From an uncultured Flavobacteriales bacterium (GTDB lineage: Bacteria > Bacteroidota > Bacteroidia > Flavobacteriales_D > Parvicellaceae), in NCBI GenBank assembly GCA_938075455.1, contig CALJHN010000006.1, forward strand, positions 1-48,181: a stretch of 48,181 nucleotides of DNA, read 5' to 3'. The notes beneath the pieces were generated by a model that did not search any database, was not told where the DNA came from, and saw nothing but the letters and a program-made list of their open reading frames with translations. Made by a program: the position numbers and the translations under genes. Within the stretch, counting starts at the first letter, position 1, and the number at the start of each line of letters is the position of its first letter. Below, piece after piece: positions 8,287 to 17,593 of this stretch.

Positions 8287-8307
8287 CATTCTAATTATAC
8301 ATTCTAA
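8285..8307 (+). repeat. Tandem direct repeat TACATTCTAA x2 in the rsfS leader
   Basis: The 10-mer TACATTCTAA occurs at 8285-8294 and again at 8298-8307, a 13-base period. The pair sits just downstream of the proposed -7 box and before the rsfS start. It could be an operator or leader element, or a chance AT-rich duplication. Confidence 0.4.
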
Positions 8308-8327
8308 ATATTATAACATATAATAGC

Positions 8328-8669
8328 ATGCAGCTTAAAGAAACAATTGTAGAAGGTCTCAAAGATGGAAAAGCAAAAGATGTCGTGTGTATTGATATGA
8401 GAAAAGTAAATGGTTCAATTTGCGATTATTTTATTATTGCTCATGGGGACTCTGCAACTCACATTGATGGAATAAATAGATCTGTATACAAAAGATGTGT
8501 TAAAGACTTAAATGAAAAACCCTGGAAAGAGGAAGGAAAAGGAAATAGTGAGTGGATACTTATGGATTACGTTAACGTTGTGGCACATATATTTTATAAA
8601 GAAACTAGATCTATTTACAACATTGAAGAACTTTGGGGAGATGCACCTGTAAAACAATACCTAACATAA
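8328..8669 (+). CDS. rsfS: Ribosomal silencing factor RsfS
   Basis: RsfS (Iojap/YbeB family) binds ribosomal protein uL14 and blocks subunit joining when nutrients are short. The 113-residue protein contains the family core VCIDMRKVNGSICDYFIIAHGDS, then WILMDYVNVVAHIFYKETRSIYNIEELWGDAP, which is the canonical 'D.VdvVvHvf...R.yY.LE.LWgda' ending. ATG at 8328 is the only suitable start. ftsH begins 10 bases after the stop; rsfS-ftsH is a standard Bacteroidota pair. Confidence 0.95.
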   Translation: MQLKETIVEGLKDGKAKDVVCIDMRKVNGSICDYFIIAHGDSATHIDGINRSVYKRCVKDLNEKPWKEEGKGNSEWILMDYVNVVAHIFYKETRSIYNIEELWGDAPVKQYLT

Positions 8670-8679
8670 TTAATTATAT

Positions 8680-10701
8680 ATGTCAAAAAATAAAAAAAAG
8701 ATTAAAGGGAATTTACCAAAGTTCAATTTTTACTGGGTGTATGGAATTGTAGCTGTGATTTTGATTTCTATCAACCTTTTTAACCCAGTAAATACTGGTA
8801 TATTAAAAACTAACTATTCGGAGTTTAAATCTTTTATTGAAAACAAACAGGTAAGAAAAATCGAAGTTATAAATAAAAAAGAAGCGAGAGTTTATATATC
8901 TCCAGATCAATTAGACCAACCCCCACACAAAGACAAAAATATTCCAAAAAATAGTGTTTTTGGTGGTCCAAACAACGGTCCGCATTATATTTTTAACATT
9001 CCAAATAACGAAAGTTTTTCGTCTTACTTAGAGGAAGCTCAAAAAGAATATGCAAGAAAAAATCAAACCTTAATGTACGATTATGTAGAGGAAGATAATT
9101 TTGGTAAAGATATTTTAGGGTGGGTTATATTCTTTGGAATTATGATTGCTGTTTGGTCTTTTATTATGAGAAGAGTTTCTGGAGGTGGAGGCGGTGCAGG
9201 AGGACAAATTTTTAATATTGGAAAGTCAAAAGCTCAAATGTTTGGTCAAGGCAAATCAACCAACGTAACTTTTGATAATGTTGCTGGTCTTGAAGAGGCA
9301 AAAGAAGAAGTAAAAGAGATTGTAGATTTTTTAAAAACTCCAAAAAAATATACCGCTCTAGGAGCTAAAATACCTAAAGGTGCATTATTGGTAGGACCTC
9401 CTGGAACAGGAAAAACTTTAATTGCAAAAGCAGTAGCAGGAGAAGCAAAAGTCCCATTTTTTTCTCTTTCTGGTTCAGATTTTGTAGAAATGTTTGTGGG
9501 TGTTGGAGCTTCTAGAGTTAGAGATCTTTTCAAGCAGGCAAAAGAGAAAGCACCATGTATAATTTTCATTGATGAGATTGATGCAATTGGTAGAGCAAGA
9601 GGTAAAAATCCAAATATGGGTTCTAATGATGAAAGAGAAAATACTCTTAATCAATTATTAACAGAAATGGATGGTTTTGGAACTAACTCAGGGGTAATTA
9701 TTTTAGCTGCAACTAATAGAGCTGATGTATTAGATCGTGCGCTTATGAGAGCTGGAAGGTTTGACAGACAAATATATGTCGATATGCCAGATTTAAATGA
9801 AAGGAAAGAAATATTTGATGTCCATTTAAAGCCACTTAAATTGGAGAAAAAACTAGATAAGGACTTTCTAGCTAGACAAACACCAGGTTTCAGTGGTGCA
9901 GATATTGCCAATATATGTAATGAAGCTGCTCTTATAGCAGCAAGAAAGAAAAAAACAAGTGTCCAAAAGCAAGACTTTTTAGATGCAGTGGACAGAATTA
10001 TTGGAGGACTAGAAAAAAAGAATAAAATAATAACAAAACAAGAAAAGAAAACAATTGCATACCACGAATCTGGTCATGCTACAGTAAGCTGGATGTTAGA
10101 GCATGCAAATCCACTTGTTAAGGTAACAATAGTGCCAAGAGGAAGAAGCTTAGGAGCAGCTTGGTATTTGCCAGAAGAACGATCTTTGACAACTACTGAA
10201 CAGATTTTAGATGAAATGTGTGCTGCTTTAGGAGGAAGAGCTGCAGAATCAATAATTTTCAATAAAATATCTACAGGAGCATTGAGTGATTTAGAAAAAG
10301 TAACAAAGCAAGCAATGGCTATGGTTACAATTTATGGTTTAGATGAAAAAATTGGAAATGTTTCCTACTACGACTCACAAAACCAAGGCTATGGTTTTAC
10401 AAAACCTTATTCTGAGGAAACTGCTAAAATAATTGACCAAGAAATAAAGAAAATTATCGATACTCAATATGAAAGAGCCAAATCAATTCTCAAAAAACAT
10501 AAAGATAAACTTCATCAATTAGCAAATAAGCTTCTTGAATCAGAAGTGATTTTTAAAGAAGATTTAGAAACAATTTTCGGTAAAAGGCCATTTGAGAAAG
10601 AAGTTGTTGAAGAAAAGGTTAAAACCACAACAAAAACTCCCAAAAAGACTACAAATAAAGTAGATTCAACAAAAAAAACTAGCTCTAAAAAGTCTGCCTA
10701 A
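8680..10701 (+). CDS. ftsH: ATP-dependent zinc metalloprotease FtsH
   Basis: A membrane-anchored AAA+ protease that degrades membrane and short-lived proteins. TM1 is near residues 17-37 and TM2 near 145-163, with a small periplasmic domain between, then a glycine-rich hinge (GGGGGAGG). Walker A GPPGTGKT is at about 239-246, Walker [16 protein letters not shown] follows, with the [20 protein letters not shown] second region of homology. The zinc site HESGH is at about 462-466. The C-terminus is a Lys/Thr-rich tail ([13 protein letters not shown]), often seen in Bacteroidota. 673 residues, normal. In many relatives a LUD-domain gene separates ftsH from cdsA; here cdsA follows directly after 48 bases. 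Confidence 0.97.
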   Translation: MSKNKKKIKGNLPKFNFYWVYGIVAVILISINLFNPVNTGILKTNYSEFKSFIENKQVRKIEVINKKEARVYISPDQLDQPPHKDKNIPKNSVFGGPNNGPHYIFNIPNNESFSSYLEEAQKEYARKNQTLMYDYVEEDNFGKDILGWVIFFGIMIAVWSFIMRRVSGGGGGAGGQIFNIGKSKAQMFGQGKSTNVTFDNVAGLEEAKEEVKEIVDFLKTPKKYTALGAKIPKGALLVGPPGTGKTLIAKAVAGEAKVPFFSLSGSDFVEMFVGVGASRVRDLFKQAKEKAPCIIFIDEIDAIGRARGKNPNMGSNDERENTLNQLLTEMDGFGTNSGVIILAATNRADVLDRALMRAGRFDRQIYVDMPDLNERKEIFDVHLKPLKLEKKLDKDFLARQTPGFSGADIANICNEAALIAARKKKTSVQKQDFLDAVDRIIGGLEKKNKIITKQEKKTIAYHESGHATVSWMLEHANPLVKVTIVPRGRSLGAAWYLPEERSLTTTEQILDEMCAALGGRAAESIIFNKISTGALSDLEKVTKQAMAMVTIYGLDEKIGNVSYYDSQNQGYGFTKPYSEETAKIIDQEIKKIIDTQYERAKSILKKHKDKLHQLANKLLESEVIFKEDLETIFGKRPFEKEVVEEKVKTTTKTPKKTTNKVDSTKKTSSKKSA

Positions 10702-10749
10702 TTAATTTTTAGTATCAAAGTTTCTTACATTTAATTTTATTAATTCAAA

Positions 10750-11394
10750 ATGAGTGAGTTTGTAAAAAGAGTTTTATCTGGTGTTATATATATAGTTGTT
10801 CTATGGTCAGCAACTAGTTATTCTCAATTCTCTTTTGCTATATTATTTATTATTCTAGGTTTATTTTGTCTTTTCGAAATGTGGATGTTAAGAAAAGGAA
10901 AATCTAAAATAGTTCCATTCATCTACGTTTTAACACCATTTTTCATAGTTCAACTATTTGGATTTACAGACCATAACTACCCACTAAAAAAATTTGATTC
11001 CTCACCAATTCTAATTCTTTTTGTACTAACTTGGGTTTTTGATTCTTTTGCATATATAATTGGGAAAAAATTTGGAAAAAATAGAATTATGCCCAAAATA
11101 TCCCCAAAGAAATCTTGGGAGGGGTTTTTAGGAGGAATGGGGTTCACAATTTTATCTGTATTTTTTTTAGATAAATTTTATGATTCTTTCTCGATGAATT
11201 TTTTGATAATATTAGCTTTAATTGTGCCTTTTTCTGCTACAGCAGGTGATTTCATAGAGTCTTATTACAAAAGAGAAGCTGGAGTCAAAGACTCCGGAAG
11301 TTTGATCCCTGGACATGGAGGATTTTTAGACAGATTGGACGCTCTTATGATCTCAATTCCTGTTTTATATCTACTAATAAATATATTTAAATGA
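10750..11394 (+). CDS. cdsA: Phosphatidate cytidylyltransferase CdsA
   Basis: CdsA makes CDP-diacylglycerol from phosphatidate and CTP in the inner membrane. The signature is at the C-terminus: KREAGVKDSGSLIPGHGGFLDRLDAL, about residues 175-200, preceded by the SPKKSWEGFLGG motif. Several hydrophobic helices are visible. At 214 residues it is shorter than the common 260-280, having lost N-terminal helices, but both motifs are intact. Its TGA overlaps the psd ATG in an ATGA, so lipid steps cdsA and psd are coupled. The TACATTTA string before it could be a weak -7 box. Confidence 0.93.
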   Translation: MSEFVKRVLSGVIYIVVLWSATSYSQFSFAILFIILGLFCLFEMWMLRKGKSKIVPFIYVLTPFFIVQLFGFTDHNYPLKKFDSSPILILFVLTWVFDSFAYIIGKKFGKNRIMPKISPKKSWEGFLGGMGFTILSVFFLDKFYDSFSMNFLIILALIVPFSATAGDFIESYYKREAGVKDSGSLIPGHGGFLDRLDALMISIPVLYLLINIFK

Positions 11395-12050
11395 AAATAC
11401 ATAGAGAAGGCTACCCGACGATATTAATAACTTTTATAATTATTGTACTAATAAACTTCTTAAGTTTTTATTACACTAAGCTACTAATTATACAACTTCC
11501 AATTCTTTTATTCTCATTAATATTTTTTTACTTAATTCTACATTTTTTTAGAAATCCAATTCGAGATGTTGAAATAAATAACAAACATATAATTGCTCCT
11601 AGCGATGGAAAACTTGTTGTTTTGGAGGAAGTTTTTGAAAATGAGTTTTTAAAAGAAAATTGTTTCCAACTAAGCATATTTATGTCACCACTAAACGTAC
11701 ATAAGCAATGGTATCCAGTTAATGGTGAAGTAATTTACAGTAAAAACCACGATGGTAAATACTTAGTAGCTTGGCATCCCAAATCTAGTACTGAAAATGA
11801 GAGATCTACAATAGTAATTCAAACAGAAGAGAATCACAGAGTGCTATTTAGACAAATCGCTGGTGCGGTAGCAAGAAGAATTTGTAACTACTCTTCAAGA
11901 GGAGATAAAGTAACTCAAAATATGGAAGCTGGTTTTATAAAATTTGGCTCTAGAATTGATGTATTTATTCCTAAAAAAAGTAAAATTAAAGTTTCTCTAA
12001 ATGATATTATTATTGGGGGTGAAACTATCCTTGCTGAATTATATATCTAG
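11391..12050 (+). CDS. psd: Phosphatidylserine decarboxylase, short type
   Basis: This enzyme decarboxylates phosphatidylserine to phosphatidylethanolamine. It belongs to the short (archaeal/Bacteroidota) class. Two N-terminal helices (about 10-50) are followed by FFRNPIRDVE, then IIAPSDGKLVVLEE, SIFMSPLNVHKQWYPVNGEV, and the self-cleavage site FGSRIDVFIP at about residues 184-193. There Gly-Ser yields the pyruvoyl group on the serine. Length is 219 residues, normal for this class. The 4-base overlap with cdsA supports joint translation. The phosphatidylserine synthase is not in the window. Confidence 0.94.
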   Translation: MKIHREGYPTILITFIIIVLINFLSFYYTKLLIIQLPILLFSLIFFYLILHFFRNPIRDVEINNKHIIAPSDGKLVVLEEVFENEFLKENCFQLSIFMSPLNVHKQWYPVNGEVIYSKNHDGKYLVAWHPKSSTENERSTIVIQTEENHRVLFRQIAGAVARRICNYSSRGDKVTQNMEAGFIKFGSRIDVFIPKKSKIKVSLNDIIIGGETILAELYI

Positions 12051-12078
12051 AATGTAAAAAAGTTTTCAAAAAAAATAA

Positions 12079-12086
12079 TACTTTTG
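12079..12086 (+). promoter_or_regulatory. -7 promoter box TACTTTTG
   Basis: TACTTTTG is an exact TAnnTTTG match, 17 bases before the ATG at 12104. An in-frame ATG at 12089 is only 2 bases after the box, so a transcript starting 4-7 bases downstream would exclude it. This helps fix the start of the small secreted protein. Confidence 0.5.
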
Positions 12087-12103
12087 CAATGAAATTATTT
12101 TTA

Positions 12104-12307
12104 ATGAAAAAATTTTTACTATCCCTTAGTCTAACGGCAATTTACGGAATTGGCTCTACAATAAATAGTCTTGATTTACTTGATCGTTCCTTAATAAATG
12201 AAGATAATATTTCTGTAATTAATTACGAAAATTTTCTTGATACTGAGAATGAAAATATTTCATATGAGATAAATTTTGAGAGTTCTTCTGAAATTTTAAA
12301 TAATTAG
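12104..12307 (+). CDS. Small secreted acidic protein, unknown
   Basis: A 67-residue product with a clear signal peptide: MKKFLLSLSLTAIYGIGS, basic start and hydrophobic core, no lipobox cysteine. The mature part is about 48 residues, rich in Asp, Glu, Asn and Ser, with no cysteine. I place the start at 12104 rather than at the in-frame ATG 12089, because the first reads as a standard signal peptide and because of the promoter box at 12079-12086. It follows psd by about 50 bases and converges on the dehydrogenase gene. No family was recognised. Confidence 0.6.
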   Translation: MKKFLLSLSLTAIYGIGSTINSLDLLDRSLINEDNISVINYENFLDTENENISYEINFESSSEILNN

Positions 12308-12313
12308 AAATCT

Positions 12314-13465
12314 CTAAAGACTAGCTTTTATTCTTAAAAGCGGTGAACATCTATATCTATCTTCATGATAAATTTCATAAAGAGCATCAATTTTAGACAC
12401 AACCCAGGCAAAAGATTTTTCCTTTCCCCAACTAATTAACCCTTTAGGGTAATTAACTCCTCTAATCATAGCTAATTCAATGTCCTCTTCACTAGCAATA
12501 CCAAGATATAGGGCATCCATAGCCTCATTAATTAACATTACTAATATTCTTTCAAAAATTTCTACTAATAAATTCTCATCTTTTGAAGGTGAATCCAATT
12601 CTATACCATCAGTATAATCATAATATCCTTTTTTAGATTTTCTCCCATGCCATCCAGCATCGGCATATTGTTTTTGGGTAAAGGATGGTTTATATCTTGG
12701 ATCGTAATAAAAAGCATTAAAAACAGATTCTGTAACTGCATAATTCACATCATTACCAATAAAATCCATTAACTCAAAAGGTCCCATTTTAAAACCTCCA
12801 ATATGTTTCATAGCAAAGTCAATTGTTGCAAAATCGGCAATCTGCTCTTCATATATTCTTAATGCCTCACTGTAGAAGGGTCTTGCAATTCTATTAACAA
12901 TAAACCCAGGAGTGTCTTTTGCTACTACCGGTTTTTTATTCCAATTAATAAGTAGTTGATGAACTTCTTTTACTAGATGATTATTAGTCTGCAAAGCTGG
13001 TATAATTTCAACAAGAGGCATAATTGGAGCTGGATTAAAAAAGTGGATTCCTATAAATCTAGTTGGATTTTTCAAAGAAGATGCTAAGCTAGTTATTGAA
13101 ATAGAAGAAGTATTGGTTGCTAGTACACAACCATTACTAACTATAGACTCCATATGAGAAAACAATTCTTTTTTAATAGTACTATCTTCTACAATTGCTT
13201 CAATAATTAAATCTGAGTCCTTCATAGATTCTAAGCTATCTACAATTGTAATATTTTTTAAAATAGAATTTTTTTCAAAAATGTTTAATTTTCCTTTTTC
13301 TATAAGTCTAACCAAAACTTTTTCTAACTTTTTTATAGCCTGTTCACTAACAGACTTATTTTGATCAATTAAGAAAATATTACAATCTGCAGAAGAAGCA
13401 ACTTGAGCTATGCCAATCCCCATAGATCCGGCACCTATAACTCCAATATTTTTAAAACTTTTCAT
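12314..13465 (-). CDS. 3-hydroxyacyl-CoA (3-hydroxybutyryl-CoA) dehydrogenase
   Basis: An NAD-dependent dehydrogenase of the 3HCDH family, acting on 3-hydroxyacyl-CoA in fatty acid or butanoate metabolism. The Rossmann motif IGVIGAGSMGIGIAQVAS lies at residues 7-24. The substrate and catalytic region is TRFIGIHFFNPAPIMPLVEI (catalytic His of HFFNP), followed by TPGFIVNRIARPF. The C-terminal domain is repeated: DFAMKHIGGFKMGPFELMDFIG and a second copy near ELAMIRGVNYPKGLISW. That explains 383 residues against the usual 280-290 and resembles PaaH-type enzymes. It lies 29 bases downstream of NamZ on the same strand; a functional link is not evident. Confidence 0.9.
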   Translation of the reverse strand: MKSFKNIGVIGAGSMGIGIAQVASSADCNIFLIDQNKSVSEQAIKKLEKVLVRLIEKGKLNIFEKNSILKNITIVDSLESMKDSDLIIEAIVEDSTIKKELFSHMESIVSNGCVLATNTSSISITSLASSLKNPTRFIGIHFFNPAPIMPLVEIIPALQTNNHLVKEVHQLLINWNKKPVVAKDTPGFIVNRIARPFYSEALRIYEEQIADFATIDFAMKHIGGFKMGPFELMDFIGNDVNYAVTESVFNAFYYDPRYKPSFTQKQYADAGWHGRKSKKGYYDYTDGIELDSPSKDENLLVEIFERILVMLINEAMDALYLGIASEEDIELAMIRGVNYPKGLISWGKEKSFAWVVSKIDALYEIYHEDRYRCSPLLRIKASL

Positions 13466-13494
13466 AAAAAACTCTATTTAATAATTAAAATAAA

Positions 13495-14718
13495 CTATTC
13501 AAAATCATCGTAAATCAGGTATTTTTTTCTAATTAATTTGAACTTCTGTAAATCAATTTGATAAGTTTCCCTTATTTGGTCTGAGTTTGCACCACCTTTA
13601 ATTAAATTCATAATTTTATCTGTGCCAGCCAAAAGATTGAAAAAATCATTTTTATTAAAAAAATCTAAAGACTCATTAGAAATCTTATAACTTTTTACTA
13701 GCCAATTAAAATTCAATGAATTAATATTTTTTAAAGAATCTAAACTTAGATTTCTTAAATCTTCTCCAAAGCATACCACATCTTTATATTTAGGATAATT
13801 AGAACCATAGGAAGGTTTAGGAGTAAATTTAAATAATTTAGAATCAAAATATGGTGCTCCAAACAATTGAAATGGAGAATCAGTTCCTCTTCCAATACTA
13901 ACATTAGTTCCCTCAAAAAAACAAAGAGAGGGATATAAATAAATACTTCTCATGTTGGGTAAATTTGGTGAAGGAGGGACAGGTAAATTATATTTTATAA
14001 AATGGTTGTAGTTCAAACATGGTATTATTTCTAAAACACATTTTACAGAATTTTTAAGCCAACCTTCTCCGTTGATCATTTTTGCATACTCGCCAATAGT
14101 CATTCCATGAACTACTGGGACTTCATGCATTCCAACAAAAGATTTAAACTTTGAATTGAGAATGGGTCCATCTACATAAAAACCATTTGGATTAGGTCTG
14201 TCTAGTAAAATTAATGGAATACTATTTTCTGCACATGCTTCCATAACATAATGTAAACTACTTATATAGGTATAAAATCTAACACCTACATCCTGCAAGT
14301 CAAAAAGAATTAAGTCTATATCTTTTAAAACTTCTTTTGATGGTTTTCTTCTATTTTTTCCATATAATGAATATATTGGCAACCCTGTTTGTAAATCGAT
14401 TTCATCTTTAACTTTAGCACCTGCATCTGCTTTTCCTCTAAAACCATGTTCTGGGGAAAAAACTTTGATAATATTTACTCCATCATTAAGAAGAATATCT
14501 ACTAAATGGTCATTTTTAATCTTAGAAGTTTGATTGGCAACTAATCCAATACGTTTTTCCTTTAATTTTTGAAAATAAAGAGAGGTTCTTTCTGCACCAA
14601 CAATTATTGATTCTGACTGACAGGTGGCATTGAAAATATTTAACAAAAAAAATAATAATAAACTCTTAGTTAATATAAAATATTCTTGAAAATGTTGATG
14701 TTTGTATTTAGTGAGCAT
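13495..14718 (-). CDS. DUF1343 / NamZ-type exo-beta-N-acetylmuramidase
   Basis: The family removes terminal MurNAc from peptidoglycan fragments and serves wall recycling. Recognisable segments are LKEKRIGLVANQTSKI (about 54-69), KVFSPEHGFRGKADAGAKV, LPIYSLYGKNRRKPS, DLQDVGVRFYTYISSLHYVMEAC, and PNPNGFYVDGPIL. Together they give the characteristic DUF1343 order. A hydrophobic segment (residues 19-32, ending FNATCQ) after a long polar start is a probable signal peptide; the lipobox is poor. Length is 407 residues. The ATG at 14718 is the only usable start upstream of the signal. The gene is divergent from the LolC/E-like permease, with 24 bases between start codons. Confidence 0.88.
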   Translation of the reverse strand: MLTKYKHQHFQEYFILTKSLLLFFLLNIFNATCQSESIIVGAERTSLYFQKLKEKRIGLVANQTSKIKNDHLVDILLNDGVNIIKVFSPEHGFRGKADAGAKVKDEIDLQTGLPIYSLYGKNRRKPSKEVLKDIDLILFDLQDVGVRFYTYISSLHYVMEACAENSIPLILLDRPNPNGFYVDGPILNSKFKSFVGMHEVPVVHGMTIGEYAKMINGEGWLKNSVKCVLEIIPCLNYNHFIKYNLPVPPSPNLPNMRSIYLYPSLCFFEGTNVSIGRGTDSPFQLFGAPYFDSKLFKFTPKPSYGSNYPKYKDVVCFGEDLRNLSLDSLKNINSLNFNWLVKSYKISNESLDFFNKNDFFNLLAGTDKIMNLIKGGANSDQIRETYQIDLQKFKLIRKKYLIYDDFE

Positions 14719-14742
14719 TATTAATTACAAATTAACGAAAAA

Positions 14743-16278
14743 TTGAACTTTGAATTATATGTAGCCAAAAGAATGCTTAAAAACAAAAAGCATTCTAAAA
14801 ATTTTTCAAAACCAATTGTCCTTATCTCAGTTATTGGAGTTATGCTTGGTGTTTCTGTCATGGTGCTGACTATTAGTATTGCAACTGGGTTTCAAAATAG
14901 GATTAAACATAAATTATTGAGTTTTGGAAATCATATTCAAATAGAATCAATGTTTCAAAGTAATAATAATGAAACTAGTCCTATAATTACATTAAATGAA
15001 TCTTTTACCAGTCTATACAAATCAAAAGACATTTTTAAAATACACAAATACGCTTATAAACCTGCTATTATTCAATCTAAAAGAAAACCTAGTGGCTCGA
15101 TTAACGAATTAGAAGGTGTTATGTTTAAGGGTATAGAAAAATTCAAGGAAAACTTTTTTTTTAATGAGTACTTAGTAAAAGGCAAATGCCCTATTTGGTC
15201 TAAAAAAATTAATGATACTATCGTTATTTCAAACGAGATATGTAAAAAATTAAATTTAAAAATCAATGATAAAATATCTGCTTTTTTTGTTTCTGATGGA
15301 AAACCAAAACAAAGAAATTTAACTATTGGTGGGATTTACGAAACTGGTCTTAATAAAATTGATTCTAAATTTGTTTTTATAGATCTTAAATATCTCCAAA
15401 AAATAAATAAATGGGGAATGAAACTTAAGGTTTCCTCTTCATTTAGAAAAGATTCTTCAATAATAAAATTTAATGCCGAAAACTATTCAAAAAATAGTAA
15501 AATAATATTTGACTGGGGAAACAATAAAATTGTCGCAAATAATCAATTTGAAATTCCAACCAATGTAGATACCCAAATTAATTTAATAGGTTATGAAGTA
15601 GATAATTTTGAGCAAAATAATCTATTGTCAATTGCAGATACATTAATTATTTCCTTCAAATCTAGAAATAAAGAAATAACATATAGAAATAAGTTAGGGA
15701 GTGAACAACATTATACTGGTGGTTTAGAAATATACACCAAAAGTGAAGAGAAAAGAAGTCTTATTAAAAACAAGCTAAAACTTGAATTTGGCCCTGAATT
15801 TAAAATAACAACTATTGAAGATCAACACCAAGAAATTTTCTCTTGGTTAAACTTAATTTATCAGAACGTTTATATAATATTAGGACTAATGATTGCCGTT
15901 GCAGTAATTAATATGTCTTGTGCACTTCTTGTATTAATTGTAGAAAAAACAAAAATGATTGGTATTCTAAAAGCTTTAGGAATTAAAAATTTTTCCATAA
16001 TAAAAATATTTGTATCTCATGGTGGCATTCTACTATTTTATGGGTTTTTAGCAGGAAACAGTTTGGCTATTTTAATTATTCAATTGCAAAATAAATTTGA
16101 ATTTTTAAAACTATCTCAAGAAAATTATTATCTCGATGCAGTTCCGATGGACTATCCTCTATCAACCATTATTATTTTAAATTTTAGTGCTTTTATTTTT
16201 TGTCTAATAACTATGATTTTACCATCCATAATAAGCGCTAAAACAAGTCCTGTGAAAGCTATAAATTCAGAAATATAG
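14743..16278 (+). CDS. LolC/LolE-like ABC transporter permease (FtsX family)
   Basis: The protein starts NFELYVAKRML (TTG codon at 14743), matching the 'xLFIAKRxL' start of lipoprotein-releasing permeases. TM1 is near residues 25-48 (VLISVIGVMLGVSVMVLTIS), followed by FQNRIKHKLLSFGNHIQI. Three further helices lie at about 370-400, 425-448 and 480-500, the last set containing VEKTKMIGILKALG, the conserved FtsX cytoplasmic motif. The large loop between TM1 and TM2 is periplasmic. At 511 residues it is about 100 longer than E. coli LolC or LolE because of an enlarged periplasmic part. The ATPase (LolD) is not adjacent. Role in lipoprotein release is inferred. Confidence 0.85.
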   Translation: MNFELYVAKRMLKNKKHSKNFSKPIVLISVIGVMLGVSVMVLTISIATGFQNRIKHKLLSFGNHIQIESMFQSNNNETSPIITLNESFTSLYKSKDIFKIHKYAYKPAIIQSKRKPSGSINELEGVMFKGIEKFKENFFFNEYLVKGKCPIWSKKINDTIVISNEICKKLNLKINDKISAFFVSDGKPKQRNLTIGGIYETGLNKIDSKFVFIDLKYLQKINKWGMKLKVSSSFRKDSSIIKFNAENYSKNSKIIFDWGNNKIVANNQFEIPTNVDTQINLIGYEVDNFEQNNLLSIADTLIISFKSRNKEITYRNKLGSEQHYTGGLEIYTKSEEKRSLIKNKLKLEFGPEFKITTIEDQHQEIFSWLNLIYQNVYIILGLMIAVAVINMSCALLVLIVEKTKMIGILKALGIKNFSIIKIFVSHGGILLFYGFLAGNSLAILIIQLQNKFEFLKLSQENYYLDAVPMDYPLSTIIILNFSAFIFCLITMILPSIISAKTSPVKAINSEI

Positions 16279-16282
16279 GTGT

Positions 16283-17476
16283 CTAGTTCAAGTTATTTAA
16301 TGCAGTTGCAATTCTGTTCATTGCGTCTTTAAGTTTTTCCATAGAAGAAGCATAAGAAATCCTAATACAATTGGGAGAACCAAAAGCATTTCCAGTTACA
16401 ACAGCAACTTTAGCAGTTTCCAAAATATACATTGCAAGCTCATCGGAATTGGTTATTGTAAAATCTCTGTAGGATTTATTGAAAAAAGCACTAACATCTG
16501 GAAAAACATAAAATGCACCCTGAGGCTGGTTAATATTTATCCCATTAATTTTATTTAGTTCCTCTAAAATGAAATCTCTTCTACTTAAAAAGGCATCTCT
16601 CATTTTATGAACCACTGAAGGATCAGCTGAAACTGCTGCAATTGCAGCACGCTGAGAAATACTTGATGTACCAGACGTAAATTGACCTTGGATTTTAGTA
16701 CAAGCTTGTGCAATATGTAGTGGAGCACCAATATATCCTAAACGCCAACCGGTCATGGCAAAAGATTTGGAAACACCATTTATTGTCACCACTTGGTTAT
16801 ACACATCTGGGAAAGCGCCAATAGAAAAATAACTTCCAGTAAAATTTATATGCTCATAGATTTCATCACTTATAACTGTAATAGAAGGATAATTCACCAA
16901 GACATCTGCCAAAGATCTTAACTCTTTTTTTGAATAAACACTACCAGAGGGATTACATGGAGAACTATAGATCATCATTTTAGTTTTACTATTTATAGCG
17001 TCTTGAAGTTCTGAAGGTGAAATCTTAAAATCATTTTTAATGGAAGTGTCAATAAAAACAGGAACACCCTCTGCCATTTTAATTATCTCAGCATAACTTA
17101 CCCAGTATGGTGCTGGAACAATAACCTCATCTCCAGGATTAATTAAACTTAGAACAACATTGGCTATAGATTGTTTAGCACCTGTAGAAACAACAATTTG
17201 CTCTGTACTGTAATCAATACCATTGTCTCTTTTAAATTTATTTGAAATAGCTTCTCTTAGGTCCTGATAGCCATTTACAGGCATATATTTTGAAAAATTT
17301 TTATCAATGCCTTCTTTACCAGTATCTTTTATAAAGTCTGGAGTATTAAAGTCTGGCTCGCCTAAACTTAAACTTATAATATCAATACCTTGAGATTTTA
17401 ACTCTCTGGCTTTACGTGCCATTGCTATAGTAGCAGATTCGGATAGTCTATTTACTCTGTCGGATATAATTTCCAT
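16283..17476 (-). CDS. Pyridoxal-phosphate aminotransferase, aspartate aminotransferase type
   Basis: A class I/II aminotransferase of the AspC/AspB (1-beta) subgroup, 397 residues. Motifs: LSLGEPDFNTPDFI near 35, the YMPVNGYQDLREAI segment, NPGDEVIVPAPYWVSY, SSPCNPSGSVYSKKEL, VISDEIYEHI (PLP-binding Asp), and SKSFAMTGWRLGY carrying the Schiff-base lysine. The C-terminal CIRISYASS arginine binds the substrate carboxylate. It probably transaminates aspartate with 2-oxoglutarate, though some relatives act on prephenate. It converges with the LolC/E-like gene (4 bases between stops) and diverges from the gene at 17594. Confidence 0.93.
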   Translation of the reverse strand: MEIISDRVNRLSESATIAMARKARELKSQGIDIISLSLGEPDFNTPDFIKDTGKEGIDKNFSKYMPVNGYQDLREAISNKFKRDNGIDYSTEQIVVSTGAKQSIANVVLSLINPGDEVIVPAPYWVSYAEIIKMAEGVPVFIDTSIKNDFKISPSELQDAINSKTKMMIYSSPCNPSGSVYSKKELRSLADVLVNYPSITVISDEIYEHINFTGSYFSIGAFPDVYNQVVTINGVSKSFAMTGWRLGYIGAPLHIAQACTKIQGQFTSGTSSISQRAAIAAVSADPSVVHKMRDAFLSRRDFILEELNKINGININQPQGAFYVFPDVSAFFNKSYRDFTITNSDELAMYILETAKVAVVTGNAFGSPNCIRISYASSMEKLKDAMNRIATALNNLN

Positions 17477-17593
17477 AAATCAATTTTAAATTAAATTACA
17501 TGATTTGAATCTACCATAAATTTATTTTAAAAAAAGAAATAAACATGTTATTCACCATTGTAACAATTCAGGAATTTATCCGTAATAACAAAA

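Noticed and set aside
12089..12103. Upstream ATG of the small secreted protein
   Set aside because: It lies 2 bases after the -7 box and would spoil the signal-peptide start; 12104 is preferred.
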